Source: CAVYXZ01 sp965223835 (GTDB lineage Bacteria; Chloroflexota; Anaerolineae; Aggregatilineales; Phototrophicaceae). Taken from it: a stretch of 64,000 bases of DNA. The translations under genes and the position numbers were made by a program. This document shows, one piece after another, positions 15,797 to 24,395 of this stretch. Every line of letters starts with the position of its first letter. The first letter of the stretch is position 1. The notes beneath the pieces are model-generated. The model was not told where the DNA came from, ran no database searches, and saw only the letters and a program-made list of their open reading frames with translations. The stretch covers positions 2,542,001 through 2,606,000 of the forward strand of contig CBDCXQ010000001.1 in assembly GCA_965223835.1 (NCBI GenBank), given 5' to 3'.

Positions 15797-18048
15797 TGAC
15801 TGAAACCACATGGAAAGACCGTTTGCAGGATAAAATGCCGGACTATCTGGCGCACGAAATTGATATTTTTGAAGGCCAGATGGAGTTGCGGCGACAAGGC
15901 AAGTTAGATGAAAAGGTTTTTGCCGAAACCCGCTTGCGGCGCGGCGCCTATGGTCAGCGATATGACAATGGGCAGCGCCATGACGGCGTCAAGACCCAGC
16001 CACTCGATTTTCCATCCGGCGATTTGACCAAAGGACCCACCACTGCCTGGGATGCCCCCGGTATGATGCGTATCAAGATTCCGTTTGGCGGCATGAGTAC
16101 CGAGCAAATGGACCTGCTGGCAGATCTGGCAGACGAATATTCAGACAACATTTTACACATCACCACCCGGCAGGACATTCAACTGCACTATATTCATATT
16201 GATGACACACCCGACCTCATGCGCCGTTTAGCGGCTGTGAACATTACGACTCGTGAAGCGTGTGGCAATTCAGTGCGCAATATCACCGCCTGCCCCCTGG
16301 CCGGGGTCTGCCGCGATCAGGCCTTTGATGTAACACCCTATTCCGATGCGATGGCACAATTCCTATTGGGTCACGATGATGTACAGGATTTTGGGCGCAA
16401 GTTCAAAGTTGCCTTCTCCGGGTGCGAACATCATGCCTGTGGGTTGGTCAACATGCATGACCTGGGTTTGCTTGCGCAGGTCAAAGAAATTGACGGCGAA
16501 TTACACCGTGGATTCGCCGTGTTCGTAGGCGGCGGGCTGGGAACCGTGCCCCATAACGCTCAGCTACTCACCGACTTTGCAACTGAAGATGAAATTTTGC
16601 CTTTAGCTCAAGCAGTATCACGGGTCTTTGCTCGGCTGGGTGAAAAGCAGAATCGTAATCGCGCCCGCATTAAGTTCCTCGTTGCCAGCCTGGGCATTGA
16701 AGAATTCCGACGGCTCGTGTTTGAAGAACGAGAAACGCTGCCGCATGATGATCGCTGGTCAGCCTACATGGATGACCTGGATCAATATGAAGAAATACCA
16801 CTGAAAACCGGTTTTTCTCTCAATGGTGCAGCGCAACCAGCCGGATTCCAGGACTGGCACACGACGAATGTCTATGCGCAGCGCCAACCAGGCTATAGCG
16901 TTGTGACCGTAAATCTGCCCCTGGGTGATCTCACATCACAGCAGATGCGCCAACTCGCCGACATTGCCCGCAAATATGTCGGCGACAATGTGCGGACCAC
17001 CGTCGAACAGAATATTGTGTTGCGCTGGGTCTCCGATGCCGATCTACCTGCTGTCTATGAAGAACTGAAAGCGATTGGTCTGGGTGATGCCGGGGCTGGC
17101 ACAATTGTAGATATTACCGCCTGCCCTGGTACCGATACCTGCAAATTAGGCATCGCATCCTCACGTGGTCTGGCGGCAGAGCTGCGCCGTCGGTTAGCTG
17201 TGAAAAACGCTGCCCTGCCAGATGCCGTGAAAAACCTCAAGATTAAGATCAGCGGGTGCTTCAACTCTTGCGGCCAGCATCATGTGGCTGATATTGGCTT
17301 TTTTGGCAACAGCCGTCGCTCCGGTAATCATAAAGTTCCACATTTCCAGGTCGTCCTCGGTGGTCAATGGACGGAAAACGCTGGCAGCTATGGGTTAGCC
17401 ATCGCCGCGATCCCCGCTAAATCAGCCCCGGATGTGTTAGATGCCATAACCAACCGCTATGTGCAAGATCGGGAACGCAACGAAACGTTCCAGCAGTGGA
17501 TTCAGCGTCTGGGCAAAAAAGAGGTTCGGTCAATTATTGAGCCATTCATGGCCTTGCCTACCTATGAAGAAAACCCGCTGGTATTCCGCGATTGGGGCGA
17601 TTCGCGTGCGTTCACAATTGATGACATCGGCATCGGCGAATGTGCTGGTGAAGTCGTCTCGCTGTTCTCGATGGAAATCGCAAAAGCCGAAAGCGAGCAC
17701 TTTGATGCGCTGGTAATTCTGGATGAAGGGGATGCAATCCAGGCTGAAACCAAAGCCTATAATTCAATGTTGCTGGCGGCTCGTGCGCTCGTTCGCACCC
17801 AATTCCTGGATGTCACGACTGATGCCAACGACATTGTGAATGAATTCCGCACCCGCTTCTATGATACTGAGCTTTTCTTCGACCAGTTTGCCCGCGGAAA
17901 ATTCGCTAGCTTCCTGCTCAACCGACATGATAGCCCGCCAACCAAAGTGGATGAACAGTTCGCCCATCGCATGATTGAAGAAGCACAGTTGTTCATCGAA
18001 GCGACGCACGCCTGTGAAGCCCGTGTCAACGGCGTCATCACGAGCTAA
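15796..18048 (+). CDS. Siroheme- and 4Fe-4S-dependent sulfite/nitrite reductase with C-terminal helical extension
   Basis: Six-electron reduction of sulfite to sulfide (or nitrite to ammonia) with ferredoxin; 750 residues against about 560 for NirA/SirA. The second half has the cluster set TACPGTDTC (Cys443, Cys449) and SGCFNSC (Cys488, Cys492). The first half keeps a near copy, TACPLAGVC (Cys166, Cys172) and SGCEHHAC (Cys210, Cys215, spacing x4 rather than x3). Residues about 590-750 form an extra acidic, helical domain resembling HEPN-type tails of some bacterial sulfite reductases; this part is less sure. SD GGAGG and TAATG overlap with the preceding gene. Context with cysH favours sulfite. 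Confidence 0.88.
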   Translation: MTETTWKDRLQDKMPDYLAHEIDIFEGQMELRRQGKLDEKVFAETRLRRGAYGQRYDNGQRHDGVKTQPLDFPSGDLTKGPTTAWDAPGMMRIKIPFGGMSTEQMDLLADLADEYSDNILHITTRQDIQLHYIHIDDTPDLMRRLAAVNITTREACGNSVRNITACPLAGVCRDQAFDVTPYSDAMAQFLLGHDDVQDFGRKFKVAFSGCEHHACGLVNMHDLGLLAQVKEIDGELHRGFAVFVGGGLGTVPHNAQLLTDFATEDEILPLAQAVSRVFARLGEKQNRNRARIKFLVASLGIEEFRRLVFEERETLPHDDRWSAYMDDLDQYEEIPLKTGFSLNGAAQPAGFQDWHTTNVYAQRQPGYSVVTVNLPLGDLTSQQMRQLADIARKYVGDNVRTTVEQNIVLRWVSDADLPAVYEELKAIGLGDAGAGTIVDITACPGTDTCKLGIASSRGLAAELRRRLAVKNAALPDAVKNLKIKISGCFNSCGQHHVADIGFFGNSRRSGNHKVPHFQVVLGGQWTENAGSYGLAIAAIPAKSAPDVLDAITNRYVQDRERNETFQQWIQRLGKKEVRSIIEPFMALPTYEENPLVFRDWGDSRAFTIDDIGIGECAGEVVSLFSMEIAKAESEHFDALVILDEGDAIQAETKAYNSMLLAARALVRTQFLDVTTDANDIVNEFRTRFYDTELFFDQFARGKFASFLLNRHDSPPTKVDEQFAHRMIEEAQLFIEATHACEARVNGVITS

Positions 18049-18060
18049 ACGGAGAAACTT

Positions 18061-18651
18061 ATGTTGCCCAAGCGTTTGAGCGTTAAATTTTTCACGGCAG
18101 CCGATATTTCGTTGGAAAAGGTTGTACCCGTGTTCCAGCGCTGGATTCAACGGCAGGCCGTTGCGGGGTTGCTGATTGATGTCGCTGACTATCAACATGT
18201 GCAGAATGGACCAGGGGTGATTCTCATCGGTGACGAAGGTGATTATGCAATCGACCTCAACGGGGGTCGCGCTGGCATGTTATATCTGCGTAAACGTCAG
18301 ATGCCTGCCACGCTTCAAGCGGCGCTGGTTTTGGCCTTCCGCCTGAACATCGCTGCCAGCCTGGCCTTACAAACCGAAAGTTCGCTGGGAAAGCCGGAGA
18401 TGGATTATTCCTGTGCGCACATTACCTTCCTGGACCGGCTCAACACTCCAAACTCGCTGGAAACATTCGCGGCCCTACAAGCCGAAGTCGAAACCTTCGC
18501 TGCTGCACTTTATGCCGCCGATTCGGTTGAGGTTGAATTGGTCCAATCAGACTCACGCGAACCATTGACAATCCAGATCAAAACACCGGCTACGGTTTCA
18601 GGAGAAACTCTACTGGAACGGTTGGATAAAACCGAAATCGTGACCAACTAA
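18061..18651 (+). CDS. Unrecognised protein at the end of the sulfite reductase operon
   Basis: 196 residues, no signal peptide or membrane segment, one Cys. I do not recognise the family. The first half is mixed alpha/beta with a Gly/Asp-rich turn (ILIGDEGDYAIDLNGGRAGMLY); the second half is mostly helical. It starts 12 bases after the sulfite reductase stop, with GGAGAAACTT before ATG, so it is co-transcribed and probably assists that enzyme. A role such as an electron-transfer or assembly partner is only a guess. Confidence 0.7.
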   Translation: MLPKRLSVKFFTAADISLEKVVPVFQRWIQRQAVAGLLIDVADYQHVQNGPGVILIGDEGDYAIDLNGGRAGMLYLRKRQMPATLQAALVLAFRLNIAASLALQTESSLGKPEMDYSCAHITFLDRLNTPNSLETFAALQAEVETFAAALYAADSVEVELVQSDSREPLTIQIKTPATVSGETLLERLDKTEIVTN

Positions 18652-18670
18652 TTTCATCAAGCAAGCGTTC

Positions 18671-18703
18671 ACAGCCACTTAACCAACATCGGTAGGTGGC
18701 TGT
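18671..18703 (+). terminator. Probable terminator of the sulfur operon
   Basis: ACAGCCAC (18671-18678) pairs with GTGGCTGT (18696-18703), extendable by two weaker pairs, followed by TTGATTCTATT. It lies 20 bases after the last gene and 33 bases before the IS element. The T tract is imperfect. Confidence 0.55.
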
Positions 18704-18735
18704 TTGATTCTATTGGTTGATACCAAACAATTGTA

Positions 18736-18766
18736 ATACCAATTCGGGGGGATAACTGCATGTTAG
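18736..18766 (+). repeat. Left terminal inverted repeat of the IS630-type element
   Basis: 31 bases from ATACCAATTCGG to GTTAG match the reverse complement of the right end at 24 of 31 positions. The outer eight bases are identical. Confidence 0.85.
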
Positions 18767-18782
18767 AATAGCGCCAAAAACG

Positions 18783-19818
18783 ATGGTCAAACGGCTCAAA
18801 ATCGAATGGGCGGAGAGTGCAGACGAACTGGAAGCCCGTTACAAAGTGGAAAAGCAGGTCGAAAGACGAACCCGGCTGCTGGCCTTATGGCATCTGCGGC
18901 AGGGCAAGCGGATCGACGAGGTGGTGCAACTGCTGAGCATCTCCTACCGAACCGTGCAGAACTGGCTGAACTGGTATCGAGCCGGTGGGTTGGAAGAGGT
19001 GTTGCAGCGTATTCGCGGGCATGGCAGCAGTGGGGCACACAGCGCCTACCTGACTCCGCTCCACAGCGGGCGTTGTTTGCCAAAGTGCAGTTGGGCGAGT
19101 TTCGGACGGTATGGGATGCGGTGGCATGGGTGCAGGCCCGTTGGGGGGTCAGCTACACCTACAAAGGGATGCATGATTTGCTGTACCGGCATGAATGTGC
19201 TCCCAAAGTGCCGCGTCCCCAATCGAGCAAAGCCGCTGCCCAGCGCCAACAGCAGTGGAAAAAGGGGGCTTAGCCGAGCAATTGGCGGCAGCAGGTGTGA
19301 CCCGCCACCAGCGCACCCTGCACTGCGATGAGATGCGTTTCGGGTTGTGGGGGCAGGTGCGCCGACGGTGGGGACGCAAAGGCGTGAAAATCATTCAGAA
19401 AGTGCAGATTGAGTTTGCCTGGCAGTACCTGGTGTTGGCAGTGGATGTGCTGCACAACCGCCTGCAATGGCAGTGGGCAGCCCGCATGAACCAGGATCAC
19501 CTTGTACCGATTTTCAACCAGTGGCGACCGGAGGCGGTAGTGTGGGATGGCGCTTCGGCCCATCGTGGGCAGCGGATGGCAGCTCTGGGTTTCGCCCGCA
19601 TTTCATTGCCGCCCTATTCACCGGAATTGAACCCACCTGAGCGCGTCTTTGAGTATCTGCGCGCTGAAATCGAAGGCACGGTATATGCCTCATTGGCCCA
19701 CAAACGGCAGGCGATTGACCAGATTTTACGCAAACTCAATGCCGACAAAACCCGTCTCAGATCGTTGATTGGCTGGCAGTGGATACACGACAATTTCCAA
19801 CAACTGCCCGATACCTAA
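18783..19818 (+). pseudogene. IS630-type transposase broken into three frames
   Basis: Helix-turn-helix part (MVKRLKIEWAESADELEARY onward) runs from 18783 to about 19060. The central part (QRALFAKVQLGEFRTVWD to QQWKKGA, stop 19271-19273) is in the next frame. The DDE catalytic part continues in the third frame from about 19257 to 19818, with CDEMRFG (first Asp), VVWDGASAHRG (second Asp) and PELNPPERVFEYLRAE (Glu). Both steps are -1. The second falls on AAAAAGGGGG and could be a programmed slip, as in some IS630 relatives. The first (19055-19065) has no slippery site and looks like a one-base deletion, so a full enzyme is unlikely. Confidence 0.8.
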
Positions 19819-19845
19819 CACGCACTACTCACACCGCATTGGTAT
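19815..19845 (-). repeat. Right terminal inverted repeat of the IS630-type element
   Basis: Reverse complement reads ATACCAATGCGG to GTTAG and matches the left end at 24 of 31 positions. It is followed by the duplicated TA. Confidence 0.85.
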
Positions 19846-19981
19846 TACAGTTTTGACATGTACAGCACTCAGCTTGTCAATTGCGATCATGCATAGCTGA
19901 TCTGGGCATCAAATTCTAGCCTAAGATCACTAGAGGCGGTATATTCACCTTCGAATATTTTCTGCAGACAGAGAAGCTAAT

Positions 19982-21403
19982 ATGACACCACCAAATATTA
20001 TTCTGATTATCACTGACCAGCAGCGCTTCGATACGATCCGTGCCCTTGGTTTTGACTATATGGATACACCCAATTTGGACCGACTGGTGCATGAAGGCGT
20101 GTCGTTTGACAATTGTTTTATTACCGCCCCATCCTGTGCCCCGTCGCGCGCCAGCCTGTTCACCGGTTATTATCCGCATGTAACCGGCATCGTCCAAAAC
20201 GCAGACCTGTGGCGACATTCATGGGTTGAGCAACTGGCTGATGGCGGCTATCACTGCGTCAATATTGGCAAGATGCATACCTACCCCTTCGAAACTGACC
20301 TGGGTTTCCACGAGCGCTATGTGGTTGAGAATAAGGACCGCTATCTGGAAGGCCGATACTACTTTGATGAATGGGACAAAGCCCTGCGGGCACGTGGACT
20401 GGTCAAACAGCAACGTGAACTTTACCGGCAACGCGACGATTACCGCGAACGCATGGGTGCATTTGAGTGGGACTTACCCGAAGAACTCCAATCCGATATG
20501 TTCGTGGGCGATTTCGCCGTCTGGTGGTTGAAGAATTATCCCAAAACTGAACCACTATTTCTCGAAATCGGTTTTCCGGGGCCGCATCCACCCTATGACC
20601 CAACACCTGAATATGCTGAGCCATACCTGGACCGTGACCTACCGCTCCCAGATGCCTCTCAAGCCGAGCTAGACAATCAGCCCGCCGCATTCAAAAAGTT
20701 GCGCGAACATAACTTCCGCATTGACCACGACTCAGTCGTCCATTTACCCGATCCCACTCGTGAACAATTGCAACGGTTGCGCGCCTACTACCTCGCTAAT
20801 GTGACAATGATTGACGAAAAAGTGGGCGACATCCTGCAAACGCTCGATGAAGAAGGTTATCTCGACAATTCAGTGGTAATCTTCACATCCGATCACGGCG
20901 ATTGCCTGGGCGATCACGGGCACATCCAGAAATGGACGATGTATGACATTATCAATCGTGTTCCACTACTGGTCTGGGCACCAAACCGATTTCCATCCGG
21001 TCAACGCCTGACGAATCTCTGTCAATTGATGGACATCGGCCCCACGATTCTTGAACTGGCAGGTATCGAACCGCGGGTTGATATGCAAGCGGAATCTTTG
21101 CTACCGGCTTTGCACGGTGAAAAATGGGAAGGCCGCGACTATGTATTCGCGGAGCACCCGGCTGACGGCATCTATGAGGGCGAGTACATGACCATGGTCC
21201 GCAACGCGGAGTGGAAACTGGTTCATTTCGCCGATAGTCCTGACGGTCAATTGTTCAACCTGACAGCAGACCCCGGTGAAATCAATAATCTATGGAATGA
21301 CGCCGACTTTACCGACAAAAAACGTGAATTGCTGGACGTGCTCCTTAACTGGCGCATCACCAGCGGCTATCAAACCCGTAAATTATATGACAAATGGCGC
21401 TAA
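19982..21403 (+). CDS. Type I sulfatase (formylglycine-dependent arylsulfatase family)
   Basis: Hydrolyses sulfate esters; 473 residues, complete. The maturation site CAPSR (52-56) followed by ASLFTG supplies the formylglycine. Asp12 with Gln13 (ITDQQR) and the later SDHGDCLGDHGH stretch provide the calcium ligands and active-site residues. GKMH holds the position of the common GKWH motif. No signal peptide, so the enzyme would act on imported substrate in the cytoplasm. It is followed by and overlaps the RraA-family gene. Sulfated substrate unknown; a maturase (FGE or anSME) is not in the window. Confidence 0.9.
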   Translation: MTPPNIILIITDQQRFDTIRALGFDYMDTPNLDRLVHEGVSFDNCFITAPSCAPSRASLFTGYYPHVTGIVQNADLWRHSWVEQLADGGYHCVNIGKMHTYPFETDLGFHERYVVENKDRYLEGRYYFDEWDKALRARGLVKQQRELYRQRDDYRERMGAFEWDLPEELQSDMFVGDFAVWWLKNYPKTEPLFLEIGFPGPHPPYDPTPEYAEPYLDRDLPLPDASQAELDNQPAAFKKLREHNFRIDHDSVVHLPDPTREQLQRLRAYYLANVTMIDEKVGDILQTLDEEGYLDNSVVIFTSDHGDCLGDHGHIQKWTMYDIINRVPLLVWAPNRFPSGQRLTNLCQLMDIGPTILELAGIEPRVDMQAESLLPALHGEKWEGRDYVFAEHPADGIYEGEYMTMVRNAEWKLVHFADSPDGQLFNLTADPGEINNLWNDADFTDKKRELLDVLLNWRITSGYQTRKLYDKWR

Positions 21404-21405
21404 CG

Positions 21406-22122
21406 ATGACACTCAGCGAAACAGCATTCCAAAAACTCCAGCACGTTTCAACGGCGTCGCTGACCACCCAGCTATTAAAGCGCGGTTTCCGCAACACCTT
21501 TATCGCCGGACTCATCCCGCTACGGCCTGATTTACGCATGGTGGGCTATGCGTTTACCCTGCGTTATATTCCCGCACGCGAAGATTTTGATATGGCGGTC
21601 GATTATGACAACACACGCAATGTCCAGCGACTGGCGGTCGAGGCCATTGAAGCCGGTCAGGTGCTGGTAATCGACTCTCGTGGCGATACGCGGGCCGCGT
21701 CGTTCGGTCACATCATCGCCACCCGCATCCAACAACGCGGTGCCGCCGGTTTTGTAACCGACGGTGGTCTGCGGGATACGCCAGCTTTCCAAACACTGGA
21801 TTTACCGACCTACATCAAAGCCCCCCATGCCACGACCTCGTCAACCATTCATCATCCAGTTGATATGAATCTGCCCGTCGGTTGTGGCGGCGTCGCGGTC
21901 GTCCCCGGTGATGTCGTCGTTGGGGATGCGGAAGGCGTGGTCATTATCCCCGCCCAGGTCGCAGAAGCGGTCGCGCACGACACCTATGAACAGGATTTGC
22001 TGGAAACGTTTCTCCACCAGAAAGTCGCATCCGGGGCCAGCATCCGGGGCGTATACCCACCGAATGACGCCACCCGTGCCGAGTACGCAGACTGGCGCAA
22101 AGATCAAGACATCATCGAATAA
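21406..22122 (+). CDS. RraA-family protein (HMG/CHA aldolase or oxaloacetate decarboxylase-like)
   Basis: 238 residues from ATG 21406; an upstream ATG at 21394 overlaps the sulfatase end and would add four residues. The fold motifs are GDTRAASFGHIIATRI and GAAGFVTDGGLRD, the latter giving the Arg-Asp pair that binds substrate and metal in RraA-like aldolases. Enzymes of this group cleave 4-hydroxy-4-methyl-2-oxoglutarate type keto acids or decarboxylate oxaloacetate. Beside sulfatases and sugar-acid genes, a keto-acid aldolase role in the last steps of sugar-acid breakdown is plausible. It is not the RNase E inhibitor in the strict sense. Confidence 0.82.
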   Translation: MTLSETAFQKLQHVSTASLTTQLLKRGFRNTFIAGLIPLRPDLRMVGYAFTLRYIPAREDFDMAVDYDNTRNVQRLAVEAIEAGQVLVIDSRGDTRAASFGHIIATRIQQRGAAGFVTDGGLRDTPAFQTLDLPTYIKAPHATTSSTIHHPVDMNLPVGCGGVAVVPGDVVVGDAEGVVIIPAQVAEAVAHDTYEQDLLETFLHQKVASGASIRGVYPPNDATRAEYADWRKDQDIIE

Positions 22123-22135
22123 CGCCTCAGCCGGG

Positions 22136-22942
22136 CTATTTTGATGGGTGTCCCCGCTGCTGACTACGTTCTTCATGGCGGATAAATGCGCCGCCCTGGA
22201 AATCCATAAACTCATAGTCCGGGTTGGTTGGCACATCGGCTTCGAAATCTTCGCTGTTGGACTGGGGTTGATAACCAATTAAATCGGACAGGTAATCAAT
22301 CTCGTACCATTGACGTGTGTTGGCGGATGTACCATACAGCGCCAGGAATTTAATTTCATCATCTGCCTCAATACACCGAACCGTCAACTGCACAATGTCC
22401 TCGTGACTGATCCAGATGTGCAATGACCGGAGGCTTTGCGGCTTATTTTCGGCAGTGAAATTGCCAATCCGAATATTGATTGACGACAGGCCATATTTGT
22501 CAGCATACATCTGCCCGACCAGTTCACCCCAGCATTTACTTAAGCCATACAACGAATCCGGTCGATATGGCATGTCAGGTGTGACGGTTTCGCCGATCTT
22601 GTAAAAACCAGTCACATGGTTAGAACTGCCAAAAATCACCCGCCGCACATTATTCATCCGGGCCGTTTCGTACACATTATAAGTGCCAACGACATTGACC
22701 GGGACAATCTGCTCATAAAATTGGTCGGATTGCATATACCACGCCAGATGAACAACCGTATCAACACCGGTGAATGCGTCTTGTAGCGCAACAAAATCCT
22801 GGACATCCAATGGTTGGATACCCGAATCCGGGTCAGCATTCAGATCCGTTGCGATCACATCATAGTCACCAGTCTCGCGCAGCCCGTTGACGATGGTACG
22901 CCCAACGCGCCCGTTGGCCCCGGTAATTAAAATCTTCTTCAA
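22136..22942 (-). CDS. udh: Uronate dehydrogenase-like SDR
   Basis: Oxidises a hexuronate to its aldarolactone with NAD; 268 residues. Nucleotide loop GANGRVG (8-14), GSSNH (105-109), then Tyr132 and Lys136 in LYGLSKCWGE. The C-terminal DFQGGAFIRHEE and the WISHED and YGTSANTRQWYE segments match the Agrobacterium uronate dehydrogenase pattern as I know it. TTG start overlaps the preceding sulfatase stop (TTGA). Converges on the RraA gene with a 13-base gap. A related SDR at 33768 lacks the FQGG tail. Confidence 0.8.
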   Translation of the reverse strand: MKKILITGANGRVGRTIVNGLRETGDYDVIATDLNADPDSGIQPLDVQDFVALQDAFTGVDTVVHLAWYMQSDQFYEQIVPVNVVGTYNVYETARMNNVRRVIFGSSNHVTGFYKIGETVTPDMPYRPDSLYGLSKCWGELVGQMYADKYGLSSINIRIGNFTAENKPQSLRSLHIWISHEDIVQLTVRCIEADDEIKFLALYGTSANTRQWYEIDYLSDLIGYQPQSNSEDFEADVPTNPDYEFMDFQGGAFIRHEERSQQRGHPSK

Positions 22943-24288
22943 ACCAGCACCTCACAGGGGTCATCGAGTTGTCGCTGCCAATCTGCTAACGATGAACGTA
23001 GTACCTCAAGGCGTTCTGCCTGGGCAGGTTCATTAGCCAAATTTGTCATTTCGTGGGGGTCATTTTGCAAATCAAAAAGCTGCGTGTGCCTGTCTGCGCC
23101 AACAAAGTACTCAATCAGTTTATGATTTCCAGTGCGCATCATCCGTTGAAAGTTTCTATCCGGCGGTGCGGAAAGTGTATTCTGGTAGGCAGCAAATATT
23201 TGCGAACGATGCTCAGTTGTTGCCCCCCTCATCAACCCGATCAGGCTGCGCATCTCTACCGTATCTGGCACGTCAACGCCAACCAGATCGCACAGCGTCG
23301 GATTAATGTCGGGCATGTAGCAAAGAGCATCGTGCTGTGCATCCGCTGGAATATCTGGTCCGCGCACAATCAACGGCACACGCATACTATGATCGTACAG
23401 ATTCTGTTTGCCCATCAGCCCATGCTGACCGACTGCCAGTCCATGATCGACTGTATATACTACGATCGTATTCTCAGCCTGTCCATTAGCCGCCAATGCC
23501 TGCAGAATCGCACCAATCTTGGCGTCGAGATGTGTAATCATGCCATAGTAATCGGCGATATGTTGTCGTACTTCATTCTCTGGTCGAGGATGCGGAGCCA
23601 GTAATTCATCCCGAACTTGCATCTCGCCATTATCAAACAGATGTTCCGGTAGAAAGTTTTCGGGCAACGGAATCGCCGCCGGATCAACTTGATATTCAGG
23701 CGGTGGGGTCCGGGGATCATGCGGCGCGGTAAACGCGACATACAGGAAAAATGGCTTCTCATTGTCATATGAATTGAGAAAATCGATGGCAGCATCACCG
23801 AACAGGTCAGTCGAGAACTTTTCACCCCGATAAATCTGGCTCTCAGGATATTCCCCCGTTGGATCGAAGTCATGGGTCGGTACTGCATCATGGTCTGACA
23901 TGCCGCCAAAGAAGATTTTCGCGCCGTCATCAAAACAACGGGCAAACGTCTCGCGGCCATTGTGCCACTTGCCTATGCCGTAAGTCGAATAACCAGCTTG
24001 CTGAAGAACCTCCGGCAATAATGGATAATGCTCAGGAATGGTGTAAGCACGGGGGTTATCAGTTACATCGGCTGCGTGAAATAACGACCTTCCGGTCAAT
24101 AGCATACCTCGACTCGGCATACACACCGCCCCAGAGGTTGAACCCATGATGTAAGTATGGGTAAACGTTGTGCCCTGTGCCATCAGACGATCAAGTGTCG
24201 GAGTTTGAACATGCGGGTTGCCACGTGCATGAATCGCATTGTACCGATGGTCATCGGCAATCATAAAGAGAATATTGGGTTTGTTCAT
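22939..24288 (-). CDS. Type I sulfatase
   Basis: 449 residues, complete, no signal peptide. Maturation site CMPSR (56-60) followed by GMLLTGR, metal residues Asp12 and Asp13 in IADDHR, GKWHNG motif and VDHGLAVGQHGLMGK near residue 285. It is the first gene of a two-gene unit with uronate dehydrogenase (4-base overlap), which links sulfate removal to uronic acid oxidation in one message. A 107-base divergent region separates it from an oxidoreductase gene. Substrate unknown. Confidence 0.9.
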   Translation of the reverse strand: MNKPNILFMIADDHRYNAIHARGNPHVQTPTLDRLMAQGTTFTHTYIMGSTSGAVCMPSRGMLLTGRSLFHAADVTDNPRAYTIPEHYPLLPEVLQQAGYSTYGIGKWHNGRETFARCFDDGAKIFFGGMSDHDAVPTHDFDPTGEYPESQIYRGEKFSTDLFGDAAIDFLNSYDNEKPFFLYVAFTAPHDPRTPPPEYQVDPAAIPLPENFLPEHLFDNGEMQVRDELLAPHPRPENEVRQHIADYYGMITHLDAKIGAILQALAANGQAENTIVVYTVDHGLAVGQHGLMGKQNLYDHSMRVPLIVRGPDIPADAQHDALCYMPDINPTLCDLVGVDVPDTVEMRSLIGLMRGATTEHRSQIFAAYQNTLSAPPDRNFQRMMRTGNHKLIEYFVGADRHTQLFDLQNDPHEMTNLANEPAQAERLEVLRSSLADWQRQLDDPCEVLV

Positions 24289-24395
24289 TACTCATCTGCC
24301 TTGAATTTGTATCGCAAAATACTACCGCATTTGACGACAGACCGCCGCAAAAACGGTATGATGGTGGCATTATTTAATCATGTTAGAGGAAATAG

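Larger units (their letters stand above)
18736..19845 (+). mobile_element. IS630-family insertion sequence, 1110 bp
   Basis: The ends are inverted repeats ATACCAAT...ATTGGTAT, flanked on both sides by the dinucleotide TA (18734-18735 and 19846-19847), the target duplication made by IS630/Tc1-type elements. The pre-insertion site reads TTGTACAG. A transposase reading region of normal size fills it but in three frames. It separates the sulfur operon from the first sulfatase. Both ends look usable by a transposase supplied in trans. Confidence 0.88.

Noticed and set aside
23053..23604. Plus-strand frame of 183 codons inside the sulfatase at 22939-24288
   Set aside because: Antisense to a complete sulfatase with all motifs; Cys/His/Ile-rich random composition.
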